This document shows positions 54,678 through 64,000 of a stretch of 64,000 bases of DNA, piece by piece (within the stretch, counting starts at the first letter, position 1; each line of letters starts with the position of its first letter). The DNA is taken from positions 8,032,749 to 8,096,748 of the forward strand of contig CM046850.1 of NCBI GenBank assembly GCA_025618425.1, given 5' to 3'. The notes beneath the pieces are model-generated. The model worked only from the letters and a program-made list of their open reading frames with translations. It was not told the DNA's origin and did no database searches. The translations under genes and the position numbers were made by a program. The stretch comes from Heliocidaris tuberculata. Taxonomy: Eukaryota > Echinodermata > Echinoidea > Camarodonta > Echinometridae.

Positions 54678-54829
54678 AAAAAAAGACGCGTTTGTGATTT
54701 ACTTCATTGTAATTCATCAGTTTATCCAAAAAAAAAAGAGGTAAATGAAGAGACCCTAGATTTCGGTTGGCGATATTGATACCGAGATGGTGTTGAATTA
54801 ACACCCTGGTTTTTTCAGTTTTTGCAGTG

Positions 54830-55905
54830 TATCACCACCACCACCAACACCACCACCACAACCACTAACACCATTATCAATCATCATCAACATCACACTA
54901 TCACCATTATCAATCATCATCAACATCACACCACCACCATTATCATCACAACCGACACTATTATCACCACCACAACCAAAACCACCACCACCACCACCAC
55001 CACCACCACCAATACCACCACCACAACCACTACTACCATTATCAATCATCATTAATATCACACCATCACCATCCTCATCACAACCAACAATATCATCACC
55101 AGCACCGACACCACCAACACCACCGCCACCACCTCCACCACCACTACCACTACCACCATTATCAATCATCATCAACATCACACCATCACCATCCTCATCA
55201 CAACCAACACTATCACCACCACCACCACTACCACTACCACAACAACCACCACCACTATCACCACCACAACCACTACCACCATTATCAATCATCATCGTCA
55301 CACCATCACCATGCTCATCATAATGAACACTATCGTCACTAGCACCACCACCACCACCACTACCACCATTATCATTCATCATCAACATCACACCATCACC
55401 ATCCTCATCACAACCAACACTATCACCACCACCACCACCACCACCACTACCACTACCACAACAACCACCACCACTATCACCACCACAACCACTACCACCA
55501 TTATCAATCATCATCAACGTCACACCATCACCATGCTCATCATAATGAACACTATCGTCACTAGCACCACCACCACCACCACTACCACCATTATCATTCA
55601 TCATCAACATCACACCATCACCATCCTCATCACAACCAACACTATCACCACCACCACCACCACCGCTACCACTACCACAACCAACACCACCACCACTACC
55701 ACCACCACAACCACTACCACCATTATCAATCATCATCAACGTCACACCATCACCATCCTCATCACAATGAACACTATCATCACTAGCACCACCACCACCA
55801 CAACCACTACCACCACTACCACTACCACTACCACTACCATTATCATCATAATCATCATAATCTCTGTCATTATCAGTCATCATCATAATTATCATTAGCA
55901 GCAGC
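54830..55905. repeat. CCA/ATC-rich satellite of about 1.07 kb
   Basis: Degenerate CCA, ATC and ACC trinucleotides with a higher-order unit: the block with ATGCTCATCATAATGAACAC recurs at a 222-bp interval (55311 and 55533). Because the periods are multiples of three, long Thr/His-rich (+) and Gly/Asp-rich (-, 371 codons) frames stay open. I do not call these as genes. Confidence 0.9.
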
Positions 55906-55913
55906 AGGGTCAC

Positions 55914-56794
55914 TCAGTGAGATGGCCTTGTGGGTCATTACTGCTTATAACATCGGACTGTTTTCATCATTTAACATGTTTAAAGATCAGTCAGAATGAC
56001 CATTCTTTTGATATAAAATTCTGTGACAAAAATCTGGCGAAAAAAGAAAGAAAAAAGATTTATACAATCATGCGGCTCAACTTAATTAGGCTTCAAAGAT
56101 TTTTCATGAATTATCTCATCGTCTTATTCTTTGAATACATTTGAAATGTTTAACCTATCTTCATGCAGAAGCACACACACTTTTTTTTGTTTTTCAAAAT
56201 ATTTTATTAGAGATTTCATTCAAAATAGATCATTACATAAAATAAATGTAAATAATTTCAAACAAATACAAATCTTCATTTTGTTTTCATACCATAGTGT
56301 TAAATTATTCACAAGACAAGCATGGAAGAATGTTGGAATGAAATCACTAAGTAAATAATATATTGACAAACACTAACGTACGCCCTATACCCCCTCCCTA
56401 TGTCCCACAATGTATAATATTCAGTGTAAATGATCTTTCATTCAAAATATGTTAATGTTCTTTTCTTTTTTGTTATTTTCCTAGTTCATATAAAGATCTC
56501 CTTTAAATGTATAAAGGGGTAAACAAAAATGTATAATTACGGTATAATTAAATGAAATACAATTCTTCATGTTATATTCATATCATAAATAATAAGATGT
56601 GCATTTAACAATTTACCCAAGAGAAGGGGAAAATGATCATTCATGAAAAGCAACATAATGCATATTTTTATATAAACCCTTCATCGGTATACCTTGTTAC
56701 CCCTTTCATTACTTAACCCCCCCCCCCCCCCTTCTCAACATTCACATTCACACTCACTAACATTCCTAGGATTCCTAAAATAAAAGATAAATTA
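55914..56794. other. AT-rich stretch before the L1-like element
   Basis: No exon seen. A poly-C run lies at 56718-56731. It may include the untranslated or unrecognisable 5' part of the following retrotransposon. Confidence 0.4.
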
Positions 56795-59713
56795 TTGTTA
56801 TGGGATTTTCTTAAAATGAAAATGAGAGAGTTTATTAATAGTTATACAAAGAAAAAAGCAAAACTCAGGAAACTTGAAATTGAAAAAGTAGAAGAGGAAA
56901 TCAGATGCTTAGAAAATCAACTTTTAGCACAACCATCTAGAAATATAATTGATGAAATTGAGGGGGAAAAAAATCCAATTTGAACAAATTGTATGATTAT
57001 ACTCGACAAGGTTTAAAGATTCGATCAAGGGCCGTTTGGTTTGAGGAAGGAGAACAGAAGACACAATATTTTGAACAGTTACTTAAGTTTAATAAACGGA
57101 AAAGTGTGATTGGAGAATTATATGATCAAGATGAACAGGTTATTAAGGATAGGAAGAAAATATTGAAGATGATTGGATCATATTATGAAAACTTGTATTC
57201 GTTGAGTAAAACGCTTGTTGATCAAAACTCCTTATTCTTTGATGACATTCCTAAATTATGCAAAGAAAATCGAGATATTTGCGAAGGTAGAGTAACTAGT
57301 AATGAATGTTTAAGTGTTTTAAAAGAAATGAAATTTAATAAATCCCCTGGGAATGATGGTTTCACGGTTGAATTCTATTATACTTTTTGGACCTTATTGG
57401 GGGACTCTTGGTTGAAGTTTTAAATGAAGCATATGATAGAGGTACATTAGCAACTTCACAAAAGCAAGGTGTAATTACGTTATTAGAAAAAGAAGGTAAA
57501 AATCCATTATATATCCAAAATTATAGACCAATCACGCTTTTAAATGTTGATTATAAAATACTCTCAAAGGTATTAGCAAAAAGATTGAAAGATGTACTAA
57601 ATGAGACAATTCACAGTGATCAAGTAGGTTACGTCAAAAATAGGAATATAGGAGAAGGTGTGAGATTGATAGACGATATTTTATTTCAAGCCTCTCATGA
57701 AAATGTTGGACATTTGATCACGGTGGATTTCGAAAAGGCTTTTGACTCTATTTCTCATGACTTTTTATTCAAGGTTCTTAAATTATTTGGATTTGGTCAA
57801 TCATTTTGTTCGTGGGTTCGTGTATTATACACAGATATTACCAGTTGTATTATGAATGGGGGGTATTCCACTGGTTATTGCAACATAAAACGAGGAGTAA
57901 GACAGGGGGATCCCCTTTCCCCATATTTGTTTTTGCTTTGTATAGAAACACTTGATTTGGCAATAAGGAGAGACATTACCATTGAAGGAGTGCAGTTTGG
58001 AAAACATGAAATTAAACAAATATTATATGCAGATGATATATCCCTGTTTGTGAAAAATACAAATTCTATAAAACGGCTTCAATATCTTTATGAAGAATTC
58101 GAGAAAGTAAGTGGTCTTAAGGTGAACAAAGGGAAAACGAACTTTTTGTGGATGGGCAAAGATAGTGATAGACCCCAAATTCCCTTGTTCGGAAATTTAG
58201 TCCAGCAAATTAAAATTTTAGGTGTTTATTTCTCTATGAATGTGATTATAAAAGAAGATTTAAATTTCAAAGAAATACTTAGTAAAATAAAAAGAATCTT
58301 GGGATGGTGGAAACAAAGGGATCTCACACTTATGGGTAAAATACACTTGTTAAAAACATATGCATTATCAAAATTAAATTATGTCTCATCACTTATAGTG
58401 GTTCCGCAGTGGTAGTTTGCTGAGGTGGAAAAAATTACTTTTGAATTTTTGTGGTCAGGTAAAGACCGCATAAAAAGAAGTACAATGTATCACGACTACT
58501 CGCATGGAGGGTTAAGAATGATGAATTTTAAATTGTTTGTAAAGGCACAGCGTTTGATGTGGCTGAAACATTTATTATATGGAGAAAGGGATGCTGGATG
58601 GAAATTGTATTCTGACTTTTGTTTCAGAACAGTTGGTGGGAGATTTCTGTTCTTATGCGACTTTGACACTTCTAAATTAACATTAAAAATACCACAATTT
58701 TATTCAGAAATGCTGAAGGCTTGGCAAGATATGAGAAAATATAGATACTCTGAAGGGGAGGTTAATCCGGTTATATTTAATAATCATAATATTTGTATAA
58801 GAGGTAAAATGATCTGTGATATTGATCTATTTAATAAAGGCATACGCACTATAAATCACATTTTTGACAATGGCCATATAAAGCCTGTGGTTCATTTTCA
58901 AAATCTTGGGATTAATGCAAATCAATTGCTCCAGATAATTGATATTGCTCATGCCATACCAACTAGTTGGAAAAATGCTACTCCTTCGGTTAAATTTATG
59001 AAAATTGATTTTGTTGACTTTAATATAAACATGAATATTACTGGGCAGGAAACAACTTTTCAGGTAGTTAAATCTAGGACTATTTATAACTGTTTTATCA
59101 ACAATTTACGTGAATCGTATAACTTAAAAGTAAAGGATGGTCACAGCAATTTCAATTTTACAAATAAAGAAATATGTACTTTTTTTATCCGAGCAAGGAA
59201 CACAACTCTCATTAGAAAACAAAGGGAATTTCAATTTATACTTTTACATGGAGCTATATTTGATGAGGTTATTTGATGAGCTTTGGGTTTGTGAGGGACA
59301 ATTATTGCTCATTTTGTTATAAGGAGATTGAGTCTTACTTTCATATATTTCTGAACTGTGCGAAAGTGAAACTGTTATGGCAATTTTGTATTGAATATTT
59401 TGGCTTGGCTGAATTAAAAGATATGAATTGGGGGGATATATACATGGGATTACCTGGTAATTCAAATAGAAATAAATGTGTAAATTCTTTGGTCATGTTT
59501 ATTAAATATGCAATTTTCTATTCTAGGGCTCAAGGCCAGGTTCCTTCATCTACGAAAATACAAAAATATATAGCTGATTGTATAGAGGAAGAAAAAAATC
59601 TAGCAACGAAGGCAGGGAAGTTACATTTACACTTACAGAAATGGGAAGAACTGAAAGTGAATAAGGATGTGAATGTGAACAGGTATGATGTGTCTAGTGT
59701 TGTGCGTGTGTAA
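56795..59713 (+). mobile_element. Dead L1/Tx1-like LINE ORF2 (RT and C-terminus)
   Basis: 5' truncated: the endonuclease is missing. A lysine-rich linker leads to the RT: FNKSPGNDGFTVEFYYTFW, QNYRPITLLNVDYKILSKVL, QVGYVKNRNIGEGVRLIDDI, VDFEKAFDSISHDF, GVRQGDPLSPYLFLLCIE and YADD (57387-58415), then the SGLKVNKGKT and GGLRM blocks and a C-terminal Cys/His cluster CSFC...H...C (59300-59360). Inactivated by frameshifts near 56970, 57395 and 59270 and an in-frame TAG at 58413. FEKAFD and RQGDPLSP point to the L1/Tx1 group. Confidence 0.88.
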
Positions 59714-59981
59714 ATCTTGGTATGTGTGTATGTAAAAAAATGTCATCCTCTATGTTGCCTATTGTCCTATGAATGCATTAATTTTTGCTCCTTTAACACC
59801 CTCTCTCTATCTCTCTCTCCCTCACTCTCTCCTTTATATAGCAGTATGAATGTTGCCCTGTTTTCTATCTCTCTCTCCATCTGTCTTCCGAGAATGTTAT
59901 CATTTGTCTTCCGAGAAAGTTATCATTTCAGCAGGTGGGTGTGTTGCCGGCTTCTTCTTGGTGACACACACACACACACAC

Positions 59982-60021
<40 letters not shown>

Positions 60022-61555
60022 TAACACACACACACACTCCTTCAAAACTATTATTTTTACCCTGGTAGACCCTGTCTAAGTAAATTCCATTAATATGAGT
60101 TCTTGTGCGCTAAGCAGAAATGCCCTACCCGTGTGTTTCTTTTATAATTACACAGTTCAGTTCAATTTATCAATCTGTTTTTCAGAAAATCATGGAATAT
60201 TCACCTTCTCTTTATATTAAACAGTCCCTTAAATTTGATCCTAATCGACAAAAAACACACTACCAAAGCGATGTATTTGATCAAACGCTTGCAATAACAT
60301 TTTAAGTGGTGCTATAAATAAATATGATAGTCCTACACCATTTTCTTGATCAGGAATTACAAACGAAATGAATTAAATGGGTCAGTATAATACAGGTAGA
60401 AAGTCTGAATGGAGGGCCTTGGTCGAAGGAAACAATGCTTTCTGTCCTCTCATTCATTTGCAGTGCATGCTTTTAACGTATATCCAGTTTTGTACACGTT
60501 GCAGAGTGGTCACCATGGAAACGTTATAGACAAAATCTAAACGAAAAGACGCTGAGCGCAGAAAATGGCGGGAAAGTGAGAGTGCCCAATATTTGTTATT
60601 ATCTCCCAGTCGTTCGGGCATCATCGTCTGCAAGTGATCGTTTGAGATACTCACGTTCCTTCTGCCGTGTTTACACAGCTTGTTTGAAAATCAGCAGTTT
60701 GATTACATTTGTATATCGAAGACTGAAATCGAATTATGGGCAGACGTTTCTAATGTTTCGAACGCACGTTCGGATTTTTTTGTTTCTGGATCCTAAAACG
60801 TGTCAATGAATTTTACATCAAAAAGGCAACTAAAAAAAAACCCCGAAACATTTTCTTTTTCTTTTCAAAGAATTTTGAAGTAAAAGGGAATCCAAAGAAT
60901 GTGATTACCGTTGATTTTGTCAAAATATTTATATTGAGCCCCCTTGTTCCCAACCCCCCCCCCCCCCGGATCTACCCCTGCTAAAGCTGTCCCTTCAAAA
61001 GAAGCCAATGTTCTGAGATACAAACGAAGTAATAAAATGTTACACCCCGTTTTGCTGCCTTTTTTTTAAGGGTAAGATTCTGTTAACACGATCGTAAGCA
61101 TTAGGTAGTGTCAATAGCCTTGTTAATCACATTTTAAATTGTGTGAACACTGATACTGCCATATATATTTTTCATTTATTCATGCATGTTCATTATGTCA
61201 TCATACAGATACAGCAGATACAAAATAGAGTACACAGAGCCAGCGTATACATAATGAACACACAAAGCTGCTGTGCACAACATAAGCTTATATAGCTTGA
61301 GTAGTTGTAACACCTAGGCATAGGCCTACATTAATCATATCTCATGGATTAGTTAATTGAGTTAAAGAGAGAGACAAGTTTATTTACACTATATACAAAG
61401 GGAATCCAAACATGATTTCTACATTTAAAGGAGAGGAATAAGGTACTGAAATTGCCATTGAGTTTATTTCTTTAACTTTTGGGGTAAAATTTTAACCATT
61501 TGTATATATTTCAAAGGACATAGATCGTCTGGATATTAATGTTCAAGTTGATTTA
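59714..61555. other. Intergenic with microsatellites
   Basis: (TC)n-rich near 59800-59830, (CA)n at 59964-60030 and poly-C at 60953-60967 followed by GGATCTACCCCTG, a decayed hAT-like MITE end. No exon supported. Confidence 0.5.
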
Positions 61556-61559
61556 ATAA

Positions 61560-61900
61560 TAATGATAATAATATTCTGGATATAATTATAGAGATAATAC
61601 ATCTACAATGCCTCAATAAGAGCTTTAGATATATTACCCCAGCCATCGGATTCAGGCATGTCCTCACAATGTATGCACCTTCTCCACTCCCTGGGGAGCA
61701 TTCCAGCCAGGCGCCCTGTTTACAGAGTCTAAACAAACCCCAATGACTATCGCACCCTACAGGGAAGCCATTTAACACGTAGGTGGAGAGGAGCAATGTG
61801 GATAAAATGCCTTGCTCAAACTGAATCGGAATCGAACCCACGACCTTCGCATCTCCAGTCAAGTGTTTAAACCATTCGACTGCCACGCCTCTATAGTTCA
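61560..61900 (-). mobile_element. tRNA-derived SINE
   Basis: The minus-strand head GAGGCGTGGCAGTCGAATGG carries an A-box-like segment and B box GGTTCGATTCC (61819-61829). The body matches the SINE at 38756 (ATCCACATTGCTCCTCTCC, GGCGCCTGGCTGGAATGCTC, GGGGTAATA). Oriented opposite to that copy. Confidence 0.75.
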
Positions 61901-62084
61901 ATTCTGAGCTTGAATTATATTTTCACTAATGATACAAACTTCCAGTCAAAGGCACTAACATGATTTTTTTTTTTTTTATCCTTGTCTAATTATATTTTTG
62001 TACATGGTATTTCCTAAAATTAAGAATAAATTAAAAAATCAACCTGAGGCAATTTCAATTATTCTAATGCATCAAATTTTGAAA

Positions 62085-62215
62085 TGTTTCAGTTTCAGTT
62101 TCATTTTATTGTTTCATATTTCACATTTACAGTGCTTTTACAGTATAAATGGGTACAAACAATATAATTGGTACAAACAAGATATAACATGAAATATATT
62201 GTCAGAGAAAATTAA
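62085..62215 (-). mobile_element. Possible LINE 3' end remnant
   Basis: On the minus strand CAATAAAATGAAACTGAAAC ends with tandem CTGAAA units, as in LINE 3' tails with short tandem repeats. Confidence 0.35.
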
Positions 62216-62558
62216 AGAAGGAGAGTAGCTCATATCCATACGTTTGCATGCAGTATTAATTGAAAAGACTGGGCTAGAATAAAAGTGTAATATTGAAGAG
62301 CCTAAGGAGAAAGCTACACTTGTGAGTTATAGGCTCCAAAGATTATAGTGATAATGTGAGAACATTCTCATTTTCATATAATAACTGTTATATAGTCTTC
62401 ACTGTCGTTATATATTCTTTATTTTGCTTTCAATGACTGAAAATGTTTCTGGACTTAGTTTCGTTGTCAATTATTTACACATTGTTAACTGCACAATTGT
62501 TCCTTTAAAAATGAAAATGAAATGAAACGAAAATCTAAATCTAAAGTCTAAAACTTAC

Positions 62559-62617
62559 GATGACATAATATAATCCGTCCCCTGCCCCACCGCAACGCCA
62601 CCGACGAACTTGGACAT
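62559..62617 (-). CDS. Candidate start-codon exon of an unknown gene
   Basis: Minus strand: ATG followed by 18 further codons, MSKFVGGVAVGQGTDYIMS plus two bases, ending at a good donor GTAAGTTT. A TTTTAG acceptor-like site lies about 50 nt upstream, with the frame open throughout. No matching downstream exon was found; its phase does not match receptor exon 1. The protein family is not recognised. Confidence 0.3.
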
Positions 62618-62810
62618 ATTATATTTCCTTTTCTTTTTACATGAATTAAGTTGCTGCTAAAATATAAGGTAATTTACACTCTCAATGACGAGTGAAAGAG
62701 GGAGAAACTTCTTTTCGAGAAGAGTTCCAATTTTTGTCTCCCCCCTTTATCCCCCAGCGTATCTCTTTCTATCATTTCTTTTCTTTATTACTATTATCAA
62801 TTTTTCATCA

Positions 62811-62949
62811 GGGGGCGTTTCATGAAAGGACTTGTCAGATATTTTATCCGACAAATTTGCTCTCAGCCAATCAGATGCAAGGATTTCAGTAGCTTATAAC
62901 AGTTGTCGGATAAAATATCCGACAACTTCCTTTCATGAAACGCTCCCCA
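62811..62949. repeat. Palindromic MITE, family P copy 6
   Basis: GGGGGCGTTTCATGAAAGGA and TCCTTTCATGAAACGCTCCCC-type ends with a GTCGGATAAAATATCCGAC stem. Nearly identical to the next copy. Confidence 0.85.
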
Positions 62950-62950
62950 G

Positions 62951-63090
62951 GGGGGCGTTTCATCAAAGGACTTGTCAGATATTTCATCCGACAAATTTGC
63001 TCTCAGCCAATCAGATGCAAGGATTTCAGTAGCTTATAACAGTTGTCGGATAAAATATCCGACAACTTCCTTTCATGAAACGCTCCCCAG
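62951..63090. repeat. Palindromic MITE, family P copy 7
   Basis: Head-to-tail neighbour of copy 6 and nearly identical to it, implying recent tandem duplication or paired insertion. Confidence 0.85.
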
Positions 63091-63617
63091 GTTTCTTCCA
63101 TCATTACATTTCTACATAAATTACATACTTCACTTTCCCATTAGTCATAAACTCATAACATAATGCCTCCTCGTTATAACAAGTCATGGAATTCTCTCAT
63201 CTAAATTAAATGGAGAAACAAATTCGCCGCAGTTTCCTTAATCATGTTGATATCTCGACGTCCATCACATATTGATTGTAAAGCTCTTTGCAATCGAGCT
63301 TTGATTTCTGTCAATTCAATATCGAACGTTATTTGCAACGTGAATACATTCGTTCCACTCTCGAGAGAGAAATAGCGGTGTACATGTAGATTTAACGAAC
63401 TTCCAATATGCAACAATTGTTATGTACTCGATATCTCTTCAATGGGGATATCGATTTCGGCGGGTAAAAGCGAAATCGTCTGCATACTAAAGACATTGGG
63501 GCAGGCAACCACAGTGTTTTTTTTTTTGTGTGTTTTTTTTTTTTAAATCATAAGTGTTATAGAATGAAAAATAATTAATATAATCAAGGAAGACGTGGTA
63601 CATGACATCATCATAGT

Positions 63618-63888
63618 CAGGTTCACACGGAGGGAGCTAAACCTCAAGTTTCGGTGGTAGTTTCGAAACTTTCAGTTTTCTTGTAGTTCCAGAACCACAA
63701 GACAGCTTGTAGTTAACGCCGAAACCACGAGCAGCGGGGATCCTCCCTCGTAGTTATGGAGAAGAATAAACTTTAAGTTTAGCAAACTCGTTGTTAACGA
63801 TGACCTCTCTGTCCATGTTAAACTATGATTGCTCGACTTGTAATCTCAGAACAACGAGCATCGTTGTTTCGGGCCCGTGTGAATCCTC
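63618..63888. repeat. MITE-like element with GGTTCACACGG ends
   Basis: AGGTTCACACGG at the left and CCCGTGTGAATCC at the right are inverted. The interior is rich in GTTTCG/CGAAAC pairs. Similar motifs continue to 63960. No coding evidence. Confidence 0.5.
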
Positions 63889-64000
63889 GTCGTTGTTAGT
63901 GAGTTGTTTCGTCAACTTACAGTTTCGCTAACTTAAAGTTTCGAAACCACAAGTCCCGTATGAACGTAGCTATTGTTATCATGATTATTATTGCTGGAAA

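Noticed and set aside
54830..55905. CRISPR-like array
   Set aside because: Eukaryotic trinucleotide satellite without unique spacers between fixed repeats.
54798..55913. 371-codon Gly/Asp-rich frame and its Thr/His-rich mirror
   Set aside because: Produced by a trinucleotide satellite; open in several frames on both strands.

Overview
The window is animal nuclear DNA: AT-rich, intron-bearing and dense with microsatellites, LINE fragments and palindromic MITEs. Several repeats (the palindromes built on a TTTCATAAAACTTGTCAT-type end, the TTGGGTAAAA elements, the GTGGAACCTCGTTATA-type element) look like families common in sea urchin genomes. A sea urchin or other echinoderm is my best guess, from memory of repeat style rather than a search. 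No operon, CRISPR array or other prokaryotic feature is present.

Two host protein-coding genes can be supported. (1) On the + strand at 4287-5384 an apparently intronless 365-codon reading frame encodes a ten-TM drug/metabolite-transporter-family protein of SLC35G type; a polypyrimidine/AG acceptor and a four-codon uORF lie just upstream. (2) On the - strand, 48202 down to 21551, sixteen small exons with GT/AG borders and matching phases join into 623 codons plus stop. They encode a Cys-rich, N-glycosylated ectodomain, a GAIN/GPS region ([16 protein letters not shown]), seven TM segments and a short basic/Thr-rich tail: an adhesion GPCR. Its exons are too short to stand out as ORFs. The first exon(s), with the signal peptide, were not found.

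Layout: 1-4190 intergenic with foldback repeats; 4193-5384 transporter; 5510-7920 dead LINE (-); 7970-18290 MITE-rich intergenic DNA, including a composite TTAA element, a (TA)n-flanked hairpin and a Tc1-like MITE; 18290-21550 AT-rich flank or 3' UTR of the receptor; 21551-48202 receptor gene, whose introns hold a hAT-like MITE, LINE tails, a six-element PIF/Harbinger-like MITE array (31581-34451), three long foldbacks, partial duplicates of the TM3 exon and a tRNA-like sequence; 48203-53050 simple repeats; 53058-54677 dead LINE (-); 54830-55905 CCA/ATC satellite; 56795-59713 dead L1/Tx1-like LINE (+); 59714-64000 simple repeats, a SINE, tandem palindromes and one candidate start exon.

No functional link between the two genes is visible. 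The most unusual material is the repeat architecture and the in-frame duplication of a receptor exon's 3' part. I see no evidence for a wholly new molecular system.
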